Origin: Chitinophaga pinensis
GTDB taxonomy: Bacteria > Bacteroidota > Bacteroidia > 2-12-FULL-35-15
Assembly: GCA_945865315.1 (NCBI GenBank)
Contig: CAMBDK010000022.1
Location: forward strand, 1 to 32,134
Direction: 5' to 3'
Length of the DNA stretch: 32,134 nt
Made by a program: the position numbers and the translations under genes. Each line of letters begins with the position of its first letter. Position 1 is the first letter of the stretch. This document shows, piece after piece, positions 9,001-16,431 of this stretch. The notes under the pieces are model-generated. The model did not search any database, was not told where the DNA came from, and worked only from the letters and a program-made list of their open reading frames with translations.

Positions 9001-10546
9001 ATAGTTTTTCATTAACATGTACCTCATCTTCTTCTGGGTTATAATTGATAAGACCAAGAGTAGATAAAATAACTAAATTAGACCTCACATCGTTAATTGA
9101 ATATTTCAAATAGCTTGCATATTCTTGACCATAAAAATCTCTGCTGTTATTATTTTTTTTAATAAAATCACGCATTAATAATAAAGGATTAATAGGATCA
9201 ATACCTTTTAGGCGGTCGTATATATAGGAACGGAAATAGTTTGAAGATTCAAAGGATGCATCTTCCTGAGTATTGCCAACAAGCATATGTATATCAATTT
9301 TAGGATCATCAATTTTCCATGATAATTCTTCAAAATACATATCTACATCATGGTATGAATTAAGAAAAGGTAATTTTGATATACCTTTATTAGTCCGTAT
9401 CAGCGACAGCATGCGAGTAGCAATTATAAATTTCATATTAATGCTTGGATGGGTAATAGAATCCTTTTCGAAATAGAATTTTATATTGGCGCCTTCTGCC
9501 GATAGTTTTTCTTTATTAATACCAATTATTTTTGCACCTACCACTAAAAATTTTTTGCCTCCATATTTGAAAATTAATGTGGCATCTTCTTTTTTACTGC
9601 CAGAACCTAAAAATTTTGATCCACGCATACTAAAACCTCCATCATAGTCCACACCTTCAGTAACATTAATTATTTGCATCCTTTTATTGTAAGAATCAAA
9701 ACGTGGGTATGAAATATTACTTCCTCTTTCGGAAATAACTTTTTCAGTTAATTGACCTAATAATGGTTTTTTAAAATAATTGTTGTTGTAAAATACTACA
9801 GAATCAGCTGTGAAACCGCTAGTTTTAAGAACAATTCTATAGTTTTTCAATTCAGCCCATACCATATTTTCTTCTAAACCGGCTCGCTTCCAATTTACAG
9901 TTCCACCATTACCAGTGAAAACCCCTGTATATGGGTAATAAACACCTGATGTATTATAAACTATTCCACTATCATTTTGATTGTTGAAACAACGTAAATT
10001 TAATTTCGGGAAAATGACTATTGGAACGCTATCATATTCAAATTTGTAATTAAAGTTATTGGATGCAAATTCCACTACAGAGGATCTGTAAAAAGTATTG
10101 GAAGCGAATAAGTTTTCACTCATCTCTAAATATTCGGAATAATACTTCATCACTTTGCCATTCAATATTTTATTGATACACTCTTGCCATGTATTAAAGT
10201 TATCTTCACTTTGATTCGATTGAACAAAATTCATCACTGATGTGAGGTAACTTTTATATTCAGGTAAAATGCGTAATTTTTTCTTAATCATTAAATTACA
10301 AGCGTTGTATGTTGATTTTTTGAATTCCTCTTTGTATTTAGGTGAGTTCCATGCTAGTGTGAACTGTTCCATAAATTCTTTTACTTCCTTTTTAGACATA
10401 TTCGTCACCTCTAACATCGCTTTTATTTCTTCAAGAAACTTAATAGGATCCTCGGTATATTGTTTAATAGGATTCAATTGCCCAACAGATTTTAATGTGA
10501 AGGCAAAAAGCATAAAAAGTATTAAAATATATCTGAAATTATTCAT
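6080..10546 (-). CDS. Very large exported protein of unknown function (1488 aa)
   Basis: A signal peptide is clear: MNNFRYILILFMLFAFTLKS, then VGQ at 21-23. Residues 24-165 are mostly helical. From about 170 to 1330 the protein is rich in short beta-strands, Asn, Lys and aromatic residues. Two stretches resemble each other: about 760-810 with LRGDGT at 774-779, and about 854-901 with LTGDGT at 866-871. Both end in (A/T)xNFxxK. A segment near 1010-1080 (YINLADARVYPDSGNVFV and following) recalls the strand-turn pattern of OstA/LptA-like or other stacked-sheet proteins, but I cannot assign a family. I see no transmembrane barrel signature and no C-terminal sorting domain. It is tightly coupled to plsY, so an envelope role is plausible. 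I do not recognise the gene with certainty and give no function. Confidence 0.9.
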   Translation of the reverse strand: MNNFRYILILFMLFAFTLKSVGQLNPIKQYTEDPIKFLEEIKAMLEVTNMSKKEVKEFMEQFTLAWNSPKYKEEFKKSTYNACNLMIKKKLRILPEYKSYLTSVMNFVQSNQSEDNFNTWQECINKILNGKVMKYYSEYLEMSENLFASNTFYRSSVVEFASNNFNYKFEYDSVPIVIFPKLNLRCFNNQNDSGIVYNTSGVYYPYTGVFTGNGGTVNWKRAGLEENMVWAELKNYRIVLKTSGFTADSVVFYNNNYFKKPLLGQLTEKVISERGSNISYPRFDSYNKRMQIINVTEGVDYDGGFSMRGSKFLGSGSKKEDATLIFKYGGKKFLVVGAKIIGINKEKLSAEGANIKFYFEKDSITHPSINMKFIIATRMLSLIRTNKGISKLPFLNSYHDVDMYFEELSWKIDDPKIDIHMLVGNTQEDASFESSNYFRSYIYDRLKGIDPINPLLLMRDFIKKNNNSRDFYGQEYASYLKYSINDVRSNLVILSTLGLINYNPEEDEVHVNEKLFDFIAFRSAKLDYDVIQVPSVARGLTNASINLLNNEMTIFGVKQIFMSDSQNVTIYPAEQKIILRKNLNFSFAGVVHAGRFDFFGKEFSFDYNKFIIELKNVDSLRLSVKSFLPNAYGEYPLVKVKTVVEKINGNLEIDEPKNKSGIKPFPKYPIFNSFNDSYTYYSKRSIQNGKYQKDKFYFHLDPFTIDSLDNFSNEGLRFKGEMVTSDIFPVFKESLTLQQDYSLGFITEAPPAGYPIYGGKGTYNNKIKLSHQGLRGDGTLNYVTSVTKSNDFLFFPDSTKAIAQNFDIKEQKTPPEFPVIHGENVKIHWMPNKDLMSIINNKEQRFTAYNQNSKFNGKLELTPKVLTGDGTVDFLSARLDSKLIFFKSSKFNSDTANFAVKVVGTDTLAFVTFNVNALVNFDKRIGEFKSNGKGSIVQFPQNQYICFMESFKWFMDNGTVEIGSDKGQTTDTKNDLDLEGPEFISVHPKQDSLRFFASSGKYDLKKHVITAKGVTYINLADARVYPDSGNVFVDRGAVIRTFNNAKIIANSITKYHNLYNCTVNAYARKNYKGSGFYDYIDEIMAKRTFFFSNIGIDTTYQTYAETVIRDTSKFNLSPNFEYKGKVKLKAANNFLVFDGAARIIHDCAAIPKTWFKFESEINPNLIYIPISKEPLDVSYKPIAASLMIANDSAHLYSAFLSPKKSISDLSILPADGFLFFDKASREYRIANKEKLVENSLPGNYLSLNIAKCKMYGEGTVNLGGDFGQLKIESFGNATHILKTDSTLFDLIMAVDFYFDDNAIDKMTEAFVASVNSGAVDLTRVVFEKGMREMLGKDKADKLISQLNLYGSYKKFPDELKKTFFFNDIKMIWNKNTRSYTSVGQIGIGNINKTQLNKYVDGHIELIKKRSGDILNIYLELSENNWYYFNYTRGTMLAVSSLEAFNTIIKELKSDKRKKAGEKGVPDYNFNICPPSKKAMFLRKNKTEE

Positions 10547-10645
10547 TTGAATAAATTAAATGTCTGTTAGTTTTATAGATATTACTTGTATAATTTATAA
10601 TTATTGATGGAATAAAAATGTTTAATTTTTATTTTCAAAAATTAT

Positions 10646-11476
10646 TTATTTTTTAAAATGCAACATTGCCCACTCATCAATAATTAATTTTTCTTCCATT
10701 TTAAGACCCAAGTCCGCAGCACTTTTGTTAATTTCTATGATATCCGTTTCAAAAAATCCACTCAACACTAAGTTTCCATTTTGTTCAAGCGAATTATTAT
10801 AAACTTTCATATCGCTGAGTAGAACATTTTTGTTAATGTTTGCTAGTATTGTATTAAATGATTTACCATTTAATATTTTAGAATCGCCTTTATAAACAGC
10901 AACATTTTTAATGTTGTTTTTTTGTAAATTTTCTATGCTGTTTTCATAACACCAGTCGTCGATATCAATCGCTGTTATGGGATTAGCACCAAGCATCGAT
11001 GCTAATATAGCTAATACACCGGTACCGCATCCCATATCTAATAGTGATTTATTGTTTAGGTTTAATTTAAGTAATTTCTTAATCATTAACTGAGTTGTAT
11101 TGTGATGCCCAGTCCCAAAGGACATTTTAGGCTCAATAATTATGTCATAATCAATATTTTTTTTCTTCTCATGAAATGGTGCTCTTATGGAACATTTCCC
11201 ATCTACATCTATAGCTTGATAATTACTTTCCCATTCTTTTGCCCAATTTTGTTTTTCGATTATTTTTGAAATATAGCTAATTTTTAAAATATGCGAATAA
11301 TTTAAAAACAATTTTTTTACATTTATTTCTGAATAGGCATCTTCTTTTATGTATGCATAAAATCCAGTTTCACTTTCAACGAAGCTTTCAAATTCAATTT
11401 CTGATAATTCCGCAATTAATATATCGCTACCTAGTTCTTGGGGTTCAACATTAACAATTAGTTCAACGTGATTCAT
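10646..11476 (-). CDS. prmA: Ribosomal protein L11 methyltransferase
   Basis: PrmA methylates lysines and the N-terminus of ribosomal protein L11 using S-adenosylmethionine. The 276-residue protein has a small N-terminal substrate domain (about 1-90). It is followed by a Rossmann-type methyltransferase with EPKMSFGTGHH (115-125, family signature), DMGCGTG (147-153, SAM-binding loop), an acidic DIDDW (171-175) and LANINKNVLL (211-220, the motif IV region). Length fits the family. It lies 128 bp downstream of tpiA in the same direction. A TAGCTTTG box just after tpiA could give it its own promoter. Confidence 0.95.
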   Translation of the reverse strand: MNHVELIVNVEPQELGSDILIAELSEIEFESFVESETGFYAYIKEDAYSEINVKKLFLNYSHILKISYISKIIEKQNWAKEWESNYQAIDVDGKCSIRAPFHEKKKNIDYDIIIEPKMSFGTGHHNTTQLMIKKLLKLNLNNKSLLDMGCGTGVLAILASMLGANPITAIDIDDWCYENSIENLQKNNIKNVAVYKGDSKILNGKSFNTILANINKNVLLSDMKVYNNSLEQNGNLVLSGFFETDIIEINKSAADLGLKMEEKLIIDEWAMLHFKK

Positions 11477-11569
11477 AAATTTATAGCAATATTAATTTTT
11501 AAATTAAAAATAGGAGCAAATGTTTTTAATATTATATTTTATATAATTTTTATAAAGACCGAAATTACA

Positions 11570-11577
11570 CAAAGCTA
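11570..11577 (-). promoter_or_regulatory. Possible Bacteroidota -7 box for prmA
   Basis: The minus strand reads TAGCTTTG, a full match to the TAnnTTTG consensus, about 95 bases upstream of the prmA start and just after tpiA. No TTTG or TTG -33 element is visible at the proper distance, so chance is a real alternative in such AT-rich DNA. Confidence 0.25.
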
Positions 11578-11604
11578 ATTCAGGCTTTTTGTTTTAATAA
11601 TAAT

Positions 11605-12372
11605 TTATTTTTTAATAGAATTAACTATCGCAAGATATTCGCTTCCAATAAGCGATGAACCACCTATTAAACCTCCATCTACATCAATACAATCAAATAA
11701 TTCTTTTGCATTTTTTGTATTGCAGCTGCCACCATAAAGTATTGAAATAGCAGTAGAAATTTCTTTCCCATATTTTTTATTTATTTCGGATCTAATATAA
11801 TTATGCATGCCCTGGGCCTGATGAATAGTGGCTGTAACACCAGTACCAATTGCCCAAACAGGTTCGTAAGCCAATATTAGTTTGATGAAATCTTTTGATG
11901 GTAAATGGAAGAGAGCCTCTTTCAATTGAATTTTAATTGCTTCTAAATGCATGTTTGCATTTCGTTCTATTAAATTTTCACCTATACAAAAAATAGGTGT
12001 TAAGTTGTTTGCCAGAGCGATATTTACCTTTTGAGCTAGTAAATTATTATTTTCTCCAGAATATAAGCGGCGTTCGGAATGTCCTATAATAACATACTTT
12101 GCACCTGTAGATTCTATCATCGCCGCTGATATTTCTCCTGTATATGCACCTTTTGGATTATGATGACAATTTTGAGCGGCTACTTCAAATCCATTTAAAT
12201 GTTCTAATTTATTGGCTATAGCAGCCAAATGTATGTATGGGGTAGCAATAATTTTTAACACGTCATCGGTGGAGTGGCTTAATGATTCTTTGATAATTTC
12301 ATCAACGAATTCAATTCCTTCGTTATATGTTTTGTTCATTTTCCAATTTCCGACAACTATTTTTTTTCTCAT
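11605..12372 (-). CDS. tpiA: Triosephosphate isomerase
   Basis: TpiA interconverts dihydroxyacetone phosphate and glyceraldehyde 3-phosphate in cytosolic glycolysis and gluconeogenesis. The 255-residue protein shows every key site. These are GNWKMN with catalytic Lys11, GHSERR with His98, the AYEPVWAIGTG strand and loop with catalytic Glu170, and the phosphate-binding turns ILYGGS (211-216) and GGLIGGSSL (233-241). Length is normal. It sits 50 bp downstream of the permease gene and upstream of prmA. I recall a tpiA, MauE-like protein and DUF1599 neighbourhood in other Bacteroidota, so this order appears ancestral apart from the inserted permease. Confidence 0.97.
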   Translation of the reverse strand: MRKKIVVGNWKMNKTYNEGIEFVDEIIKESLSHSTDDVLKIIATPYIHLAAIANKLEHLNGFEVAAQNCHHNPKGAYTGEISAAMIESTGAKYVIIGHSERRLYSGENNNLLAQKVNIALANNLTPIFCIGENLIERNANMHLEAIKIQLKEALFHLPSKDFIKLILAYEPVWAIGTGVTATIHQAQGMHNYIRSEINKKYGKEISTAISILYGGSCNTKNAKELFDCIDVDGGLIGGSSLIGSEYLAIVNSIKK

Positions 12373-12422
12373 AATATTAAACCTGGTGGCTTATATAATT
12401 AATAATAAAAGTGGTGTTATAC

Positions 12423-13502
12423 TTATACTAACCTTATGCGTGGATCTAAAATACCATAAATGATATCAACTGTAATATTAATAATAACAAAAATAAGAGC
12501 AAATACTAGCGTTGCACCCATAACAACAGGCAAATCATTTTTGTTTAGCGCATCTACTACTTCAAATCCAATACCTTTCCAATTAAAAACAATTTCAACA
12601 AATACTGCTCCTGCTATTAGACCAGCAAACCAACCTGAAATTGCAGTAATTACTGGGTTAAGGGCGTTTTTTAAGGCATGTTTTAAAATCACATTGTAAA
12701 AAGATACTCCTTTAGCTGTTGCAGTTCTTATGTAATCTTGGGAAAGTACTTCCAATAAAGTACTGCGAGTTAATTGAATGATTACTGCCAGGGGCCTTAA
12801 GCCAAGTGTAATGGTTGGTAATATTAAATTTTTTAAGGTAAGGTGTTCTTCTCCAAAATCGTTTGTTGTATATAAGGATCCTACGTTATTTAGGCCAGTA
12901 TAATCACGTAATATAAAACCAAAAAACCAAGCAATTATTAGTCCAATAAAAAAGGATGGCAATGCCATGCCTATTATAGCAAAAACCAGGGCTGACTTGT
13001 CAAACCATGAGTTTTTTTTCAATGCGGAATAGATGCCTAATAAAATCCCGAAAAATGAAGCAAAAAGTATGGATGAAAATGCTAATACAGCTGTTTCTGG
13101 GAGTGTCTCAATGATAATATCCGATACTTTTCGTTTTGAAATATACGACCTTCTTAAATAGGGGTATTTAAGTATTATTATTTTGCTGCTTGAAACAGAA
13201 ATTATTTTTTTAAAGGAGGTATATTTATTGGGATTTAAATATAAATAATGCTCTATATTAGTTGGGTCGTTTACAGAGATGGGGGATAAATCATTCAAAT
13301 ACATAAGAAATTGTATTGTCATTGTTTTATCGCGGCCTAAATCTTTATTGATGATATCAATAGAAGCTTTATCAGCACGCTGTCCAAGCATCATACGGGC
13401 AGGATCTCCAGGCAATACGTTGAATAGCAGAAATACTACAGTAATAACACCAAGTAATACAAGAAAACCGTAAAATAAGCGTTTTAATATAAATTTTATC
13501 AC
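12423..13502 (-). CDS. OppB/DppB-type ABC transporter permease
   Basis: This 359-residue inner-membrane protein resembles the first permease of dipeptide/oligopeptide/nickel ABC importers. The N-terminus (KRLFYGFLVLLGVITVVFLLFNVLPGDPAR, split between the first helix and the conserved LPGDPAR at 30-36) is typical. Five more helices follow. The cytoplasmic EAA-like loop DYIRTATAKGV...HALKNALNPV spans about 256-283, and the protein ends with DPRIRLV, also characteristic. An insertion of about 60 residues between helix 1 and helix 2 (about 65-125) forms the periplasmic part. Importers of this class need an OppC-like second permease, two ATPases and a binding protein. None is encoded next to it, so the partners must be elsewhere. 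Confidence 0.9.
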   Translation of the reverse strand: MIKFILKRLFYGFLVLLGVITVVFLLFNVLPGDPARMMLGQRADKASIDIINKDLGRDKTMTIQFLMYLNDLSPISVNDPTNIEHYLYLNPNKYTSFKKIISVSSSKIIILKYPYLRRSYISKRKVSDIIIETLPETAVLAFSSILFASFFGILLGIYSALKKNSWFDKSALVFAIIGMALPSFFIGLIIAWFFGFILRDYTGLNNVGSLYTTNDFGEEHLTLKNLILPTITLGLRPLAVIIQLTRSTLLEVLSQDYIRTATAKGVSFYNVILKHALKNALNPVITAISGWFAGLIAGAVFVEIVFNWKGIGFEVVDALNKNDLPVVMGATLVFALIFVIINITVDIIYGILDPRIRLV

Positions 13503-13651
13503 AATTCTTTGGCTAAATTTATTTTATAGAAATTTCGAAAAAAAGTGATACTAATAACATTTAATAAATTATAATAATGGGCAATTTATTTTTTTTACAT
13601 GCATCGTAATGTTAAGAGCTATAAAATAAAAAAATTGCTTTTAAAATGTAG

Positions 13652-14764
13652 CTATTTTTTAAAATACTTCTCTTTTAAATCACTATATGACGGAAATGAA
13701 TTATAATGCCACATGCCTATTACTGTGCCTGCTTTTAAAAGCATTAATCCCGGATTTGATCTTATCATTGTTTTTAAAACTGTCCCATCTGTATTATAAA
13801 AATCAATATTAGTTTTGGTCTCCAACTTAAATTTTTCAATAGTTTCTTTTGTAGAGGCGGTAAGTGTAATAAATGCAATACTATCTTGTTTACACAAAGT
13901 GGAGAAATCATTTATTTTACCAAAAATATCTTGCTCTGTTTTTTGTAGATCGTGACAAATTAATAAAAAATTATAATTTGGATTTCCAATAATATCTTCT
14001 GTATAATCAGAGCCTTCAAGGTTTGAAATACTGAAATCTTTAATTTTAGGTTCTACTCCTTTTTTTGTAACTTCAGTTCTGTTGCTTACATAATCATACT
14101 GCTGGTCCCAGTTAATAGGCCATTTGTCAACTTCTGTAGTTTCTCCTGTTTTTTTATCTTTTAATAAATAATAAAATTTTATCTCATCGGGTATACCTTT
14201 GGTTTGCTCCGGAATATTTTTCCCAATTGCATATGGGCGAAAATCTATTATTGGCAAATAACTATAGGTGTATATTGGAAAAGCTGCTGAGGCAATAGTT
14301 ATCATTACTAAAAGTGCGTTTTCAAATTTATTCCCAAAAATTGGCTTAATGTATTGTTTACCAATAAATAATAATATTATAAAGAATAATAATATTAAAT
14401 CTTTCGTAAATGATTGCCATGGGGTTAATGGTATAGCATCACCAAAACATCCGCAGCTTAATACTTTTTGATAATATGCCGAGTAAAAAGTTAAAAAGGT
14501 GAAAAATACAATCATTGCCAACAGCAACCATAAGGTTAATTTTATTCTTGCTCCCAACAATAAGGTGAAACCTAAAATGATTTCAAAAACACAAATAAAA
14601 ATTGCTAACGGCAGTGCAATTGGAATTAAAAAGTGAGTGTCGAAAACTTCAAAATATTCAACTAGTTTATAGGCAAAACCAACAGCATCATTAGCTTTTA
14701 TGAAACCTGAAAAAATAAATAATAGCCCTGTTAAAATACGAGTAATGTTTGTTATTGTTTTCAT
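13652..14764 (-). CDS. MauE/DoxX-like membrane protein with thioredoxin-like C-terminus (BT_3928 type)
   Basis: The 370-residue protein has two parts. Residues 1-165 form a four-helix membrane unit of the MauE/DoxX type, starting with ITRILTGLLFIFSGFIKANDAVGFAYK and carrying the conserved CGCFGD motif at 104-109. Residues ~245-370 look like a thioredoxin-fold domain: KDFSISNLEG, a strand YNFLLICHDL, and RSNPGLMLLKAGTVIGMWH, which matches the cis-Pro region. The usual CxxC is missing at the expected place, so a disulfide function would have to use the membrane-domain cysteines. MauE relatives supply disulfides or redox equivalents to periplasmic proteins; here the partner is unknown. It lies between the DUF1599 gene and the permease, all co-directional. 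Confidence 0.82.
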   Translation of the reverse strand: MKTITNITRILTGLLFIFSGFIKANDAVGFAYKLVEYFEVFDTHFLIPIALPLAIFICVFEIILGFTLLLGARIKLTLWLLLAMIVFFTFLTFYSAYYQKVLSCGCFGDAIPLTPWQSFTKDLILLFFIILLFIGKQYIKPIFGNKFENALLVMITIASAAFPIYTYSYLPIIDFRPYAIGKNIPEQTKGIPDEIKFYYLLKDKKTGETTEVDKWPINWDQQYDYVSNRTEVTKKGVEPKIKDFSISNLEGSDYTEDIIGNPNYNFLLICHDLQKTEQDIFGKINDFSTLCKQDSIAFITLTASTKETIEKFKLETKTNIDFYNTDGTVLKTMIRSNPGLMLLKAGTVIGMWHYNSFPSYSDLKEKYFKK

Positions 14765-14884
14765 TTTTAGTTTTTAATTTAAAATTTTAATTTCAGAATT
14801 GTGTTATAAATAACAGCAACTATTTTTAGTTTTTATTTTTATTATTAAGCTAGTAAATAAAATATATTAAAATAAGTTTATAAA

Positions 14885-15421
14885 TTATTCATTTAACTTG
14901 ATAAGAGCAAAAATAGCGTAATTAATCATGTCGTGAAAATTAGCGTCTACACCTTCTGATATAATTGTTTCACCTTTATTATCTTCTATTTGCTTAATGC
15001 GTAATAGTTTCATTAAAATTAAATCTGTTAATGAACTTATCCTCATATCTCGCCAGGCCTCCCCATAATCATGGTTTTTATTCTCCATCAAATTTCTTGC
15101 CTCATTTGCATGTTGATCGTATAATTTACTAACCTCATCGGCAGGTAAATCCATACGCATATCGTTTTTTAATTTTAATTGAATTAACCCTATTATTGAA
15201 TAATTAATAATACCAATATATTCAGACTGAATATTCTCACTTATTTTTTGAGTACCTTTGTCTTCTATATTTCTAATACGTTGTGCTTTAATAAATATTT
15301 GATCCGTAATAGAGCTTGTTCTTAATATACGCCAAGCTGTACCATAATCTTTCATTTTTTTAATGAAAATATTTTTACTGGATGTAATAGCTGTTTCGTA
15401 TTGAGTTTCAGTTTTATTCAT
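14885..15421 (-). CDS. DUF1599 (nucleotide-modification-associated) tandem-domain protein
   Basis: This 178-residue protein consists of two copies of the same ~58-residue unit. Residues 25-82 contain DYGTAWRILRTSSITD and RIRNIED; residues 118-176 contain DYGEAWRDMRISSLTD and RIKQIED. Each unit ends in a helix of the INY(S/A)I type followed by (G/A)LI(Q/K)L. This is the pattern of DUF1599, which I recall is also named nucleotide modification associated domain 1. No enzymatic role is established to my knowledge. It is the first gene of the minus-strand run and is divergent from folP across 153 bp, a neighbourhood I recall in other Bacteroidota. Confidence 0.88.
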   Translation of the reverse strand: MNKTETQYETAITSSKNIFIKKMKDYGTAWRILRTSSITDQIFIKAQRIRNIEDKGTQKISENIQSEYIGIINYSIIGLIQLKLKNDMRMDLPADEVSKLYDQHANEARNLMENKNHDYGEAWRDMRISSLTDLILMKLLRIKQIEDNKGETIISEGVDANFHDMINYAIFALIKLNE

Positions 15422-15574
15422 TTCTTTATAAAAAATGGAAGATTAAAATTAATTGTAAATTTACTAATTTTACTAATTTGGTTAGCCTTTCTAAATAGGA
15501 TTAAGTATCTATCTTTTAATACTATTTAGCTAGTTTAGTGAGTCATTTGAATCAACAACAGTCCAATTTAATAA

Positions 15575-16426
15575 ATGATTGCGCAAGATACAGTTTTTTA
15601 TGAAAAAATAGAACAGATTTTCAACAAGAATTCTGCTCCTTTGGTGATGGGTATTTTAAACGTAACGCCCGATTCTTTTTTTGATGGTGGTAAATTTACA
15701 TCAGAAAATAATTGGTTGGAGCATGCGCAACAAATGGTAGCTGATGGTGTTGATATTATTGATATTGGTGCATACTCTACCAGGCCCAATGCAATTGATG
15801 TTTCTGAAAAGGAGGAAACGCAACGTTTAATTAAAGTTATAAAATCGGTTAGGGAAAAGTTTCCTGATATCCTTATTTCTGTCGATACATTTAGAGCATC
15901 GGTAGCACTTAATGCAATAAATGCAGGGGCTAATATAATTAATGATATTTCGGGCGGAACAATGGATGATGAAATGTTTCCATTGGTTGCAAAACTTCAA
16001 GTGCCTTATGTTTTAATGCACATACAAGGAACTCCTGGTACAATGCAGCAAAATCCAACATATTCAAATGTAACGGATGATGTTTTTATATTCTTTGAAA
16101 GTAGACTTAATTTATTAAAATCATTGGGCGCTTCTCATATTATTCTTGATCCTGGTTTTGGATTTGGCAAGTCTTTGGAACATAATTATTTATTATTGAA
16201 GCACATGAATAAATTCAATTCATTTGGTTTGCCATTGTTGGCAGGTTTTTCGCGTAAATCAATGATTAATAAATTGTTAAATATTGATAAAAAAGAAGCA
16301 TTGAATGGAACCACCATATTAAATACAATTGCCTTAAAAAATGGTGCTAGAATAATTAGGGTGCACGACACTAAAGAAGCCAAAGAAGTGGTAAATATTA
16401 TAAATTATTTAAATAAATTAGATTGA
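15575..16426 (+). CDS. folP: Dihydropteroate synthase
   Basis: FolP condenses dihydropterin pyrophosphate with p-aminobenzoate to make dihydropteroate in folate synthesis, and is the sulfonamide target. The 283-residue protein contains the whole signature set: GILNVTPDSFFDGG (26-39), DIGAYSTRP (63-71), SVDTFRA (102-108), INDISGG (122-128), LDPGFGFGKS (191-200), GFSRKS (224-229) and RVHD (262-265). The usual DIGGESTRP loop reads DIGAYSTRP, a mild variant outside the most critical positions. It starts at ATG 15575 and is followed at once by bshC. Confidence 0.97.
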   Translation: MIAQDTVFYEKIEQIFNKNSAPLVMGILNVTPDSFFDGGKFTSENNWLEHAQQMVADGVDIIDIGAYSTRPNAIDVSEKEETQRLIKVIKSVREKFPDILISVDTFRASVALNAINAGANIINDISGGTMDDEMFPLVAKLQVPYVLMHIQGTPGTMQQNPTYSNVTDDVFIFFESRLNLLKSLGASHIILDPGFGFGKSLEHNYLLLKHMNKFNSFGLPLLAGFSRKSMINKLLNIDKKEALNGTTILNTIALKNGARIIRVHDTKEAKEVVNIINYLNKLD

Positions 16427-16431
16427 ATTTT

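Noticed and set aside
16423-16431. TTG start for bshC overlapping the folP stop
   Set aside because: The ATG at 16432 is only three codons downstream and is the commoner start type; the choice does not affect any motif.
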